From assembly GCA_031267055.1 (NCBI GenBank), contig JAIRZV010000093.1, forward strand, positions 1 through 11,779: DNA of 11,779 bases. The letters run 5' to 3'. The stretch comes from Candidatus Margulisiibacteriota bacterium (GTDB taxonomy: Bacteria; Margulisbacteria; Termititenacia; Termititenacales; Termititenacaceae). Below, in pieces: positions 1 to 5,624 of the stretch. Every line of letters starts with the position of its first letter. Positions within the stretch are counted from its first letter, which is position 1. The notes below the pieces were generated by a model. That model ran no database searches, was not told the origin of the DNA, and saw only the letters and a program-made list of their open reading frames with translations. A program made the translations under genes and the position numbers.

Positions 1-801
1 AAAGCCAGAGTCCACGAGATGTACAAAACGCAGGACCTGGGCTGGCTGACACTGCTTTTGAGCGACAAATCTTTTTCGGCTCTGGCCGACAACGCGCATC
101 ATTACCGCAAGATTTTGGAGCAGGACCGCAAGAATATTCTCGAACTGCGCGCGTTGAAACGAGATATTTCCGGCAAAAAAGAAAATCTAGAATATCAAAA
201 AAAATTAATAGAGTCCACGAAAAAAAGCATCGAGCAACAAAAGACGCTTTATGAACAGCGCGCCAAAAAACAGGAGCAGATCAGCGTCGCTTTGCGCGCC
301 CAGCGGCTGGCCTATGAAAGACGCGAAGACACGCTGTTGAAAAATTCCAAAGAAATCGAGGATATGATCAAAAAAATTCTGCGCAGCAGCCCCTCGGAAG
401 CGCGCGGCACCGGCAAATATATTTGGCCGCTCAAAGGCATCCTGACTTCGCAATACGGCCGGCGTTTTCATCCTGTTTTCAAAGTATGGCGGACGCACAG
501 CGGTATGGACATCGCGGCACCGACCGGCACGCCGATCAAAGCGGCGGATTCCGGCGTGGTGATTTTGTCCGAATGGTACGGCGGCTACGGCCGCGCGATC
601 GTGGTCGATCATGGCAAGGGTTTTGCCACGCTGTACGGGCATCTTTCTAAACAAAACGTAAAAGAAGGCGACAGAGTGAACAAAGGTCAGGTGATCGGTC
701 TGGTTGGCAGCTCGGGCGTGGCGACCGGCCCGCATCTGCATTTCGAGATCAGGATTAACGGCGAGACCACCGACCCCCAGCCGTACCTGCCACCGCAATA
801 G
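1..801 (+). CDS. M23/LytM-family murein endopeptidase, EnvC-like (5' end outside window)
   Basis: Periplasmic peptidoglycan hydrolase, or amidase activator, of the EnvC type. The frame is open to the left edge (residues K-A-R-V-H-E precede the first Met at base 19) and that stretch still matches the family's coiled-coil region, so the gene is truncated and no start is assigned. Counting from base 1, residues 1-125 are a Lys/Glu/Gln-rich coiled coil with no proline until 'SSPSEA'. About 140-262 form the LytM domain with HSGMD (H166, D170), YGHLS (H214) and GPHLHFE (H245, H247). This is the full zinc and catalytic set of active M23 peptidases; E. coli EnvC itself is degenerate and only activates amidases. 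CtpA starts 19 nt downstream, and the order envC-ctpA-yibQ is known in many Proteobacteria. Cleavage of peptide cross-links during division is inferred. Confidence 0.93.
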   Translation, partial: KARVHEMYKTQDLGWLTLLLSDKSFSALADNAHHYRKILEQDRKNILELRALKRDISGKKENLEYQKKLIESTKKSIEQQKTLYEQRAKKQEQISVALRAQRLAYERREDTLLKNSKEIEDMIKKILRSSPSEARGTGKYIWPLKGILTSQYGRRFHPVFKVWRTHSGMDIAAPTGTPIKAADSGVVILSEWYGGYGRAIVVDHGKGFATLYGHLSKQNVKEGDRVNKGQVIGLVGSSGVATGPHLHFEIRINGETTDPQPYLPPQ

Positions 802-803
802 TG

Positions 804-812
804 TGATAGAAT
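804..812 (+). promoter_or_regulatory. possible extended -10 promoter for ctpA
   Basis: TGA-TAGAAT lies in the short gap between the peptidase stop and the ctpA start and matches the TGN-TANNNT form used elsewhere in this window. The predicted start point is around 818-820, at or just before the ATG at 821, and there is no Shine-Dalgarno sequence in the gap. I see no convincing -35 box. This would be an internal operon promoter giving a nearly leaderless ctpA message; chance occurrence cannot be excluded. Confidence 0.35.
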
Positions 813-820
813 AAACGCCG

Positions 821-2026
821 ATGTCTGGACCAAAGAAAATAAAATTATCGACCGCCATAATTTTCGGCGTGATGGCATTTGCGCTGGGTTTCAGCATTCA
901 GATTTTGACCGCGGCGCGTTCGGAAGTCACCTGGGGGTTGCTGTATCAGGTGCTGGGTATTGTTCGCACACAGTATATTGAGCCGGAAGTCAAAGATGAC
1001 AAGCTGATTTACGGCTCGATCCGTGGCATGTTGCGCTCGCTGGAAGACCCCTACACCCGTTTTGTCGATCCAGAGGGTTACGAGGAAATGCAGACGCATC
1101 TCAACGGCAATTTTGCTGGCGTGGGCATACAGCTCGGCATGAAAGACGAGTCCCTGACCGTGATCGCGCCGATCGAGGACACGCCGGCGGAAAAAGCCGG
1201 TTTAAAATCTGGCGACAAGATTTTGGAAATTAACGGTAAATCCACGGAAGATATGTCGCTGGATCAAGCGGTGTCTTTGATCCGCGGCGCCAAAGGCACA
1301 AAAGTTACGTTGTTGATCCTGCGCGCTGTGAATGAGAAACCCAAAGAATATGTTTTGGCGCGCGACAATATCAAGATCAAATCGGTCAACCGTAAAAAAA
1401 TGCTCGACGCGGAAAAAAAGATCGGCTACATCATGCTGAACACGTTTGAGAGCAAACAGACTTACAGTGAAGTGGCGGACGCGTTGGAAGAGCTGGACAA
1501 ACAAGGTCTGCAAAGCCTGATTTTGGATTTGCGCAACAACGGCGGCGGACTGCTCGACGAAGCTATCGCGATCTCTTCGATTTTCCTGCCGAGCGGCGAG
1601 GTTGTGCATACGGTCGACCGCTATGGCAACAAAGAAACTTTTCAAACGGTCAGCGTGGATTATCAATGGCCGGACAAACCTTTGGTCGTCTTGATCAATG
1701 GCGGCTCAGCTTCGGCTTCGGAAATTTTGGCCGGCGCGGTGGCGGACAATAAACGCGGCGCGCTGATCGGCACGCAATCTTTCGGCAAGGCTTCAGTGCA
1801 AAATATCCGTCCGCTTTCCGACGGCTCGGCGATTTTGGTCACGGTGGCCAAATATTTGACGCCTGACGGCAAGAATATTAACAAAGTCGGCATTTCGCCC
1901 AATTACGTGGTGGAAATCCCGACGGCCTCGATAGAAGCCGCGCTGAAAGATCCGAACTATAAATACAGCGAGGACAAAGACGAACAATTACAGTATGCGC
2001 TTAAATATTTGCGCGATCTAAAATAA
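821..2026 (+). CDS. ctpA: S41 carboxy-terminal processing protease CtpA
   Basis: Membrane-anchored periplasmic serine protease that trims or degrades envelope proteins from their C-termini; in Proteobacteria this family controls murein hydrolases. The 401-residue length is usual. Residues 9-31 are one hydrophobic signal-anchor segment. The N-terminal helical region with the family motif DPYTRF is at 76-81. A PDZ domain covers about 95-170 (GVGIQLG, then AEKAGLKSGDKILEING). The protease core runs from about 185 to 365, with LDLRNNGGGLL at 235-245. The catalytic Ser is S298 in GGSASASEI and the catalytic Lys is K323 in SFGKA, the usual spacing of 25 residues. The stop overlaps the next start by 1 nt (TAATG), and the previous gene is a murein peptidase, so this protein may be a processing partner of that enzyme. 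No Shine-Dalgarno sequence precedes the ATG. Confidence 0.96.
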   Translation: MSGPKKIKLSTAIIFGVMAFALGFSIQILTAARSEVTWGLLYQVLGIVRTQYIEPEVKDDKLIYGSIRGMLRSLEDPYTRFVDPEGYEEMQTHLNGNFAGVGIQLGMKDESLTVIAPIEDTPAEKAGLKSGDKILEINGKSTEDMSLDQAVSLIRGAKGTKVTLLILRAVNEKPKEYVLARDNIKIKSVNRKKMLDAEKKIGYIMLNTFESKQTYSEVADALEELDKQGLQSLILDLRNNGGGLLDEAIAISSIFLPSGEVVHTVDRYGNKETFQTVSVDYQWPDKPLVVLINGGSASASEILAGAVADNKRGALIGTQSFGKASVQNIRPLSDGSAILVTVAKYLTPDGKNINKVGISPNYVVEIPTASIEAALKDPNYKYSEDKDEQLQYALKYLRDLK

Positions 2027-2778
2027 TGGACAGATGCCTCCGCTTGGCGGGCGGAATTTTATTTTTAAGTCTTTTATTGGCTGCGGCGGCGGCCAAGCCC
2101 AAAATGGCTGTCGTGATCGACGATGTTGGTTATTCGTTGGCCGAGGCCAAAACTTTGGCGGCGTTAGAGTATGCTCTGACTTTTGCCGTGATACCCGCCC
2201 AGCCTTATTCATCTGCTTCCGCCGCGGCGATAGCCGCGTCCGGCCGTCATGCTGTGTTGATCCACATGCCATGGACGCCGCTGGGCAGCAATAGACAGGC
2301 CTATCCGGTGCGCGTCGAGCTGGGCTACTCGGTGGAAAATATCCGCCGGATGCTGGACAGGGCTTTTGAGTCTGTGCCACAGGCCGTCGGTCTCAACAAT
2401 CATCAGGGGTCGATTTTGTCCGCGGACGCGGCAATGATGGAGCGTTTTATGCGTGTTTTGAGCGAGCGCAGGGCAGATATTTATTTTCTGGATAGCAACA
2501 CGACGGTAAATTCGCGCGCGCAGGCGACCGCGTTGCGACACGGCATCCCGTCCGCGCGCAACGACATTTTCCTCGATGGCACACAGACCGAGGAGTATAT
2601 CGCGCGGCGTTTTGCCGAAGCGGTCAATATCGCCCGCCGCCGCGGCAGTGTCGTAGCGATCTGCCACAGTACACGGCCGGTGACCAAAAGGGTTTTAAAA
2701 AAACTGCTGAACAAATATAATGAGCAGGTGGATTTTGTTTTGCTGCCGGAGATAATAGAAATGAGGGAGCGGCGATGA
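2026..2778 (+). CDS. divergent polysaccharide deacetylase family protein (YibQ-like)
   Basis: Predicted exported carbohydrate esterase-like protein of the DUF610/YibQ family, a divergent NodB-fold group. It has 250 residues. Residues 1-23 look like a signal peptide (short charged start, Leu/Ala-rich core, AAAAAK end). The fold's usual landmarks are present: AVVIDDVGYS with the Asp pair D32/D33, LIHMPWTP with H80, GLNNHQGS at 122-129, FLDSNT with D156, and AICHSTRP at 211-218. Their spacing agrees with a metal-dependent deacetylase site, though the biochemical substrate of this family is not settled. It sits directly after ctpA (1-nt overlap) and overlaps the mutase gene by 4 nt (ATGA), so translational coupling is likely. 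Context points to peptidoglycan or envelope glycan modification. Confidence 0.92.
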   Translation: MDRCLRLAGGILFLSLLLAAAAAKPKMAVVIDDVGYSLAEAKTLAALEYALTFAVIPAQPYSSASAAAIAASGRHAVLIHMPWTPLGSNRQAYPVRVELGYSVENIRRMLDRAFESVPQAVGLNNHQGSILSADAAMMERFMRVLSERRADIYFLDSNTTVNSRAQATALRHGIPSARNDIFLDGTQTEEYIARRFAEAVNIARRRGSVVAICHSTRPVTKRVLKKLLNKYNEQVDFVLLPEIIEMRERR

Positions 2779-4169
2779 CGGTAAAATTTGGCACGGATGG
2801 CTGGCGCGATACTATGGACGGCGATTTCACGCTGGCCAATGTCGAACGAATGGCGCAGGCGTATGTCGATTATTACAAAAATAACGGCGCGGCGGGCAGA
2901 GGTTTTTTTATCGGCTACGATCGCCGCGCTGATTCGGAGATTTTCGCGCAGAGAGTTGCGGAGGTCATCGCGGCCAATGGCTGTCGCGCGGTTTTGGCAA
3001 CGCAAGCCTGCCCGACGCAGGTCGTGTCTTTTGTCGTGCGTGAACAGGGGCTGTCCGGCGGCGTGATGATCACGGCGTCGCACAATCCGCCGCAGTACAA
3101 CGGTTTCAAGGTCAAAGAGCCGCAGGGCTGTTCGTCTTTTCCCGAGACGACCGACGGCATCATGACTTTTTTGGACAAAAATCCCGTGCGCCAGTCCGGC
3201 GGCAAATTTGAGTTGCACGATCCTCAAGCTGAATATTTTAAATACATAGAAGCGCGCGTCGATTTTGCCAAGATCCAAAAAAGCGGCTTGCGGATTTTTA
3301 TTGATCCATTGTTCGGCTCGGGCAGCGGCTATATTTCCGGTCTGCTGGCGCGGCACGGCATAGACAGTGTGGAGATCAATAATCAGCGTGACACCAAATT
3401 TGGCGGTTTCAATCCCGAGCCGCTGGCTTACAATGTGCCGGATTTTATGGACACTATTAAAAAAGCCAGCGCGGATTTTGCCGTCGGGCTGATCTTGGAC
3501 GGCGACGCTGACCGCAATGGCGCCTGCGGCAGTGACGGACAGTTTATCAATTCGCAAAAAGTTTTTTCGATTTTATTTCAGCACTTTGCGGAGAATCTGC
3601 GCAAGTCCGGCAAACTCGTGCACGCTTTTAACAATACCAAACTCCTGGACAAACTTGCCGCGGAGCTGCAGCGGGAAGTTGTAGTCACCAAAATCGGTTT
3701 CAAGTATATTGCCGAAGAAATACTCAGAGGCGGCGTGCTGCTTGGCGGCGAAGAGTCCGGCGGTTATTCGGCTTCCGGCAATATTCCTGACCGCGATGGT
3801 ATACTCAATTCTCTGTATCTCTGCGAGCTGGCTGCGCAGAAACACAAACCGCTGGAGCAGATTTACGCGGCTCTGGAAAAACGTTTCGGTACGCATTGTT
3901 ACGACCGGCTGGATTTGCATTTGGACAATGCGGTCAAGGAAAAAGCTATGCAGGCTCTGGAAAAAGACTTACCGCAGACTTTTTTGGGTAAAGCGACGCA
4001 AGACAAAGAAAAATTTGACGGCGTGAAAATCCATTTTACGGACGAGAGCTGGATATTATTCCGCGCCTCAGGGACAGAGCCGCTTTTGCGCGTTTACTGC
4101 GAGGCGGCGAGCGACGCGGAAGTGGCGCGTTTGCTTAAAGCCGCCGAACAATTTGTGCGGCAATGTTAA
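2775..4169 (+). CDS. phosphoglucomutase/phosphomannomutase family protein
   Basis: Cytoplasmic alpha-D-phosphohexomutase that interconverts hexose 1- and 6-phosphates, supplying sugar nucleotide precursors. All four family signatures are present in order: the phosphoserine loop TASHNPP with S102; the metal loop DGDADR with D242, D244 and D246; the sugar-specificity loop GGEESGG at 324-330; and the phosphate-binding loop RASGTEP at 430-436. At 464 residues it is full length for the bacterial four-domain enzyme. The N-terminal FGTDGWR is also typical. GAGGGAG at 2763-2769 is a fair Shine-Dalgarno sequence, 5 nt before the ATG. Glucose, mannose or glucosamine specificity cannot be read with certainty; the Glu pair in GGEESGG favours PGM/PMM over GlmM. 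It follows envelope genes with a 4-nt overlap, which fits cell-surface polysaccharide supply. Confidence 0.95.
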   Translation: MTVKFGTDGWRDTMDGDFTLANVERMAQAYVDYYKNNGAAGRGFFIGYDRRADSEIFAQRVAEVIAANGCRAVLATQACPTQVVSFVVREQGLSGGVMITASHNPPQYNGFKVKEPQGCSSFPETTDGIMTFLDKNPVRQSGGKFELHDPQAEYFKYIEARVDFAKIQKSGLRIFIDPLFGSGSGYISGLLARHGIDSVEINNQRDTKFGGFNPEPLAYNVPDFMDTIKKASADFAVGLILDGDADRNGACGSDGQFINSQKVFSILFQHFAENLRKSGKLVHAFNNTKLLDKLAAELQREVVVTKIGFKYIAEEILRGGVLLGGEESGGYSASGNIPDRDGILNSLYLCELAAQKHKPLEQIYAALEKRFGTHCYDRLDLHLDNAVKEKAMQALEKDLPQTFLGKATQDKEKFDGVKIHFTDESWILFRASGTEPLLRVYCEAASDAEVARLLKAAEQFVRQC

Positions 4170-4405
4170 AAAACTGCGGCGGCTGTCAGCTTTGTCAGGA
4201 AAAACCGGACAATGTTGCTTTTGATAAAGCTTATTTCTGGCGCCTGTTGCTTTTAATGATTCTTTTGCCGTTGTTCACTTTGATCGGGATTTTGAGCTGG
4301 CTTCTGCATCTTGGCGTCCCTGAAATTCTTGCGGCGTTCGGCGCACTGGCGGTTTGTTTCGCTGAATATTTTGGTTTGTATCTCTACGACAAAAACCGCA
4401 AATAA
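4163..4405 (+). CDS. small two-helix membrane protein with N-terminal CxxCxxC
   Basis: I do not recognise this 80-residue protein. Residues 5-11 read CGGCQLC, giving C5, C8 and C11 spaced as CxxCxxC. A short polar stretch follows, then two hydrophobic segments at about 25-48 and 51-73, ending in a basic DKNRK tail, so both termini are probably cytoplasmic. The start overlaps the mutase stop by 7 nt and has no clear Shine-Dalgarno sequence, which suggests coupling to the upstream gene. A Cys cluster followed by two membrane helices recalls the RseC/MucC (SoxR-reducing system) family, but that family is about twice as long and I see no further match, so this is only a suggestion. A metal or Fe-S site, or a redox thiol role at the membrane, is possible. 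Confidence 0.75.
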   Translation: MLKNCGGCQLCQEKPDNVAFDKAYFWRLLLLMILLPLFTLIGILSWLLHLGVPEILAAFGALAVCFAEYFGLYLYDKNRK

Positions 4406-4430
4406 CGCGGCGCCTAATTCCATTTCCGCA

Positions 4431-4460
4431 TAAACCAATAAATAGCCTTCGTGCTATACT
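4431..4460 (+). promoter_or_regulatory. rnpB promoter (extended -10)
   Basis: TGC-TATACT at 4452-4460 is a good extended -10 element, 5/6 to TATAAT. TAAACC at 4431-4436 could be a weak -35 with an 18-nt spacer (3/6). The -10 ends 5 nt before the first base of helix P1 of the RNase P RNA at 4466, which is where transcription should start, so promoter and RNA support each other. Confidence 0.75.
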
Positions 4461-4465
4461 TGCCG

Positions 4466-4818
4466 ATGGCAGACGAGACGATCGCGTCGGCTTAATCGGC
4501 CGCCGAGGAAAGTCCGGGCTCCTGCGGGCAGCGCAGCACCTAACGGGTGTCCGCCGTGGGCAGTGGTTGTCTTTCTCCGTCAGGAGAAAACAACTGCGGT
4601 CGTAAGGCGAGGACTAGTGCCACAGAGACGATGTACAGGCGGTTTGTTTTGCCGTGCTGTAGTGAAAAGAGGTAAACTCTGCGCGGAGCAAGAGTAAATA
4701 GAGGACGAGAGCGCCCGCCTCGTTAGCAGTCCCGGGTTGCTTGCTTGAGCCAGTCGGCGACGGCTGGCCTAGATAAATGATTGTCTGAAAAACAGAACCC
4801 GGCTTAATGGTCTGCCAT
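4466..4818 (+). ncRNA. rnpB: RNase P RNA, bacterial type A
   Basis: Catalytic RNA that removes 5' leaders from tRNA precursors. The universal core is present: GAGGAAAGTCCGGGCTC at about 4505-4521 (CR I, P4 5' strand) and ACAGAACCCGGCTTA at about 4792-4806 (CR V, P4 3' strand). P1 pairs 4466-4474 (ATGGCAGAC) with 4810-4818 (GTCTGCCAT), nine perfect pairs. P2 pairs 4476-4484 with 4778-4786 (nine pairs counting two G-U). GGTAA at 4671-4675 sits in the P15 loop, where it pairs with the tRNA 3' CCA, a type A feature. The length of about 353 nt is normal. The ends were set from P1 and from the promoter 5 nt upstream. No terminator follows directly; the nearest is at 5082, beyond a block of palindromes. 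Confidence 0.97.
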
Positions 4819-4821
4819 AGC

Positions 4822-4871
4822 TGACAGCTAGATTTCATTGACTGTGTATCGGTCAATGATATTTGCTGTCA
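4822..4871. repeat. two-step inverted repeat just after rnpB
   Basis: The outer arms TGACAGC (4822-4828) and GCTGTCA (4865-4871), and the inner arms TCATTGAC (4835-4842) and GTCAATGA (4852-4859), are both perfect and nested. They give a 50-nt hairpin with an internal loop of 6 and 5 nt and a 9-nt apical loop. No T-run follows, so it is a poor intrinsic terminator; it could block 3' exonucleases during RNase P RNA maturation or belong to the inserted segment. A short alternative palindrome, TAGCTG-A-CAGCTA, overlaps its left arm. Confidence 0.7.
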
Positions 4872-4882
4872 ACTGTACCATC

Positions 4883-4905
4883 TTGCCTCGCGTTAAGCGA
4901 GGCAA
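4883..4905. repeat. 9-bp hairpin, GTTAA loop
   Basis: TTGCCTCGC (4883-4891) and GCGAGGCAA (4897-4905) form a perfect 9-bp stem with a 5-nt loop. No T-run follows it, so it is not a classical terminator. It belongs to the palindrome cluster behind rnpB. Confidence 0.7.
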
Positions 4906-4939
4906 CGAGTCTGCCAATCCATGTCTCGCTTACGCTCGA

Positions 4940-5020
4940 CACCCCACCAGTCTGCCGCTTGCGCGACAGCCAGCCTCCCCTTAACTAAGGGGAGGCGGCA
5001 GCGTTAGCTGCGGTGGGGTG
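4940..5020. repeat. compound 81-nt palindromic (REP/MITE-like) element
   Basis: The outer arms CACCCCACC (4940-4948) and GGTGGGGTG (5012-5020) are perfectly complementary. Inside lies a very strong hairpin, GCCTCCCCTTA (4973-4983) against TAAGGGGAGGC (4986-4996). There is also a smaller one, GCAGC-GTTA-GCTGC (4998-5011), and a possible weak left stem in 4950-4967, giving a cloverleaf-like fold. From memory, similar CACCCCACC...CTCCCCTTA elements recur as dispersed palindromes in various bacterial genomes. Only one copy is visible here, so copy number is unknown. Confidence 0.65.
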
Positions 5021-5038
5021 TTTCGCCGCAGGCGAAAC
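5020..5038. repeat. 8-bp hairpin, GCA loop
   Basis: GTTTCGCC (5020-5027) and GGCGAAAC (5031-5038) are perfectly complementary with a 3-nt loop, directly abutting the compound palindrome at 4940-5020. No T-run follows. Confidence 0.65.
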
Positions 5039-5081
5039 GTAAGAAACCGCTGCAAATCTGGTATTTGGGCTGCCATCAATA

Positions 5082-5110
5082 AAAAAGCCGGTCGCGTGGA
5101 CCGGCTTTTT
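5082..5110. terminator. bidirectional intrinsic terminator (rnpB and the RHH gene)
   Basis: GCCGGTC (5087-5093) pairs with GACCGGC (5099-5105) around a 5-nt loop, with A5 before and T5 after the stem extending it to 12 pairs. A T-rich tail (TTTTTATTTTTA) follows on the plus strand and TTTTTTATTG on the minus strand, so it can stop transcription from rnpB rightwards and from the RHH gene leftwards. Confidence 0.9.
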
Positions 5111-5115
5111 ATTTT

Positions 5116-5143
5116 TATCCTTTTTCCCCCCGAAAAAAGGATA
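5116..5143. repeat. 10-bp A/T hairpin at the 3' end of the RHH gene
   Basis: TATCCTTTTT (5116-5125) pairs with AAAAAGGATA (5134-5143) around an 8-nt C-rich loop, ending 2 nt before the minus-strand stop codon region. It may stabilise the RHH message or assist the neighbouring GC-rich terminator; it lacks a T-run of its own. Confidence 0.55.
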
Positions 5144-5145
5144 AG

Positions 5146-5376
5146 CTAATGGTTTTGGTTTTTGAGCAAGGCTTCCAGCAGCCTCCGCTCATCAGCGCTG
5201 AGTTTTTGCTCAATGCGCCCCAGCAGTATTTCTTTTTGTTTTTCCTCGCGCTCCCGCGACCGTATCCATTCCTGCACAGCTTCGTCGGCGGCGTTCTGCA
5301 TCGTGATCCCCAGCTTGGTCGCCAAAAATTTCAAACTCTGATGCAGTTCATCGCCCACATACAAAATTTTGCTCAT
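5146..5376 (-). CDS. ribbon-helix-helix DNA-binding protein, orphan antitoxin-like
   Basis: Small 76-residue protein. Residues 3-7 (ILYVG) fit the DNA-contacting strand and 9-22 (ELHQSLKFLATKLG) the first helix. A turn and a second helix at 26-39 (QNAADEAVQEWIRS) complete the CopG/Arc-like RHH fold. A charged helical tail at 40-76, rich in Arg, Glu and Lys, could be a toxin-binding or multimerisation arm. No toxin gene lies downstream (only the terminator and rnpB), so it is not part of a visible toxin-antitoxin pair. A 12-bp inverted repeat at 5397-5428 covers its promoter, as expected for an autorepressing RHH dimer. The fold assignment rests on pattern recognition. Confidence 0.75.
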   Translation of the reverse strand: MSKILYVGDELHQSLKFLATKLGITMQNAADEAVQEWIRSREREEKQKEILLGRIEQKLSADERRLLEALLKNQNH

Positions 5377-5396
5377 AACCCGCTCGCTTTCTTTAC

Positions 5397-5428
5397 TTAA
5401 TCAAATAAGTAATTGTTTATTTGATTAA
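5397..5428. promoter_or_regulatory. candidate operator, 12-bp perfect inverted repeat
   Basis: TTAATCAAATAA (5397-5408) is repeated in inverse at 5417-5428 with an 8-nt spacer. The right arm covers the predicted start point and touches the -10 box of the RHH gene promoter, so a bound protein would block transcription. Position and symmetry fit autoregulation by the RHH protein; this is inference. Confidence 0.7.
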
Positions 5429-5456
5429 ATATAGCAAAAAATAATTTATAATGCAA
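5428..5456 (-). promoter_or_regulatory. promoter of the RHH gene
   Basis: Read on the minus strand: TTGCAT (5451-5456) as -35, a 17-nt spacer, and TGC-TATATT with its -10 at 5428-5433, an extended -10. The start is predicted near 5421, about 45 nt before the ATG at 5376, inside the right arm of the inverted repeat. Confidence 0.65.
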
Positions 5457-5487
5457 TATAAAATTATAAAATAATTATTTCTTATAT

Positions 5488-5515
5488 ATTCTATAATATT
5501 TTCCTGTTTTGTCAA
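5488..5515 (-). promoter_or_regulatory. second candidate leftward promoter
   Basis: On the minus strand a perfect TTGACA (5510-5515) is followed after 16 nt by TAGAAT (5488-5493). It would start near 5481 and read through the operator into the RHH gene. In DNA this AT-rich, chance -10 boxes are common; the exact -35 is the stronger part. Confidence 0.4.
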
Positions 5516-5589
5516 GTCTTAAAGTCATTAAATTTGCCAAAAAAATACAGTCAAATAAATGTTAATTATTACAAAATATCTGTTAAGAA

Positions 5590-5618
5590 TTGTTTTCGTA
5601 TTATACGAATGTTATAAT
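5590..5618 (+). promoter_or_regulatory. histidine kinase promoter, predicts a leaderless mRNA
   Basis: TTGTTT (5590-5595), a 17-nt spacer, then a perfect TATAAT at 5613-5618 preceded by TGT (extended -10). Only 6 nt separate it from ATG 5625, so transcription should begin at or next to the start codon. There is no room for a ribosome-binding site. Confidence 0.7.
5595..5609. promoter_or_regulatory. candidate operator inside the kinase promoter
   Basis: TTCGTA-TTA-TACGAA is a perfect 6-bp inverted repeat with a 3-nt centre. It lies between the -35 and -10 boxes, where a bound repressor would exclude RNA polymerase. The binding protein is unknown. Confidence 0.5.
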
Positions 5619-5624
5619 TTTCGC

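Larger units (their letters stand above)
4819..5080. repeat. palindrome-rich, possibly inserted segment between rnpB and its terminator
   Basis: No gene is seen here. The stretch is almost wholly made of inverted repeats (listed separately). It is bounded by TGGTCTGCCAT at 4808-4818, the 3' end of rnpB, and TGGGCTGCCAT at 5066-5076, which agree at 10 of 11 positions. After the second copy, CAAT leads straight into the terminator. This fits a non-coding mobile element inserted at the 3' end of rnpB that left the P1 arm intact. Further GTCTGCC copies occur at 4909-4915 and 4950-4956. The insertion is inference; the repeats are direct observation. Confidence 0.5.
5377..5624. other. AT-rich divergent regulatory region
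   Basis: About 250 nt between the leftward RHH gene and the rightward histidine kinase gene, far richer in A and T than the rest of the window. It holds two candidate leftward promoters, one rightward promoter and two perfect inverted repeats, described separately. TCAAATAA of the RHH operator recurs at 5551-5558 near the kinase promoter, which could let the RHH protein act on both genes. No coding region is convincing here. Confidence 0.6.

Noticed and set aside
205..897. 230-codon minus-strand frame opposite the murein peptidase
   Set aside because: The plus strand encodes a complete LytM domain here; no motif or ribosome-binding site supports the antisense frame.
2481..3557. 358-codon open frame on the minus strand opposite the deacetylase and mutase genes
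   Set aside because: Both plus-strand genes have full family motifs through this stretch; the translation is low-complexity, Arg/Ala/His-rich and matches nothing, as expected from codon bias on the other strand.
4155..4460. Intrinsic terminator after the envelope operon
   Set aside because: Only the short GGCGCC palindrome is found near 4408; no stem with a T-run exists before the rnpB promoter.
4819..5080. CRISPR array
   Set aside because: The repeats are palindromes of different sequence and uneven spacing; there is no regular repeat-spacer pattern and no cas gene.
5146..5428. Toxin-antitoxin locus
   Set aside because: Only an RHH antitoxin-like protein is present; downstream lie a terminator and rnpB, and upstream is non-coding AT-rich DNA.
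5559..5624. Longer N-terminus of the histidine kinase from ATG 5559
   Set aside because: The perfect TATAAT at 5613-5618 lies inside this extension, no Shine-Dalgarno sequence precedes 5559, and the added residues match no GAF kinase feature.
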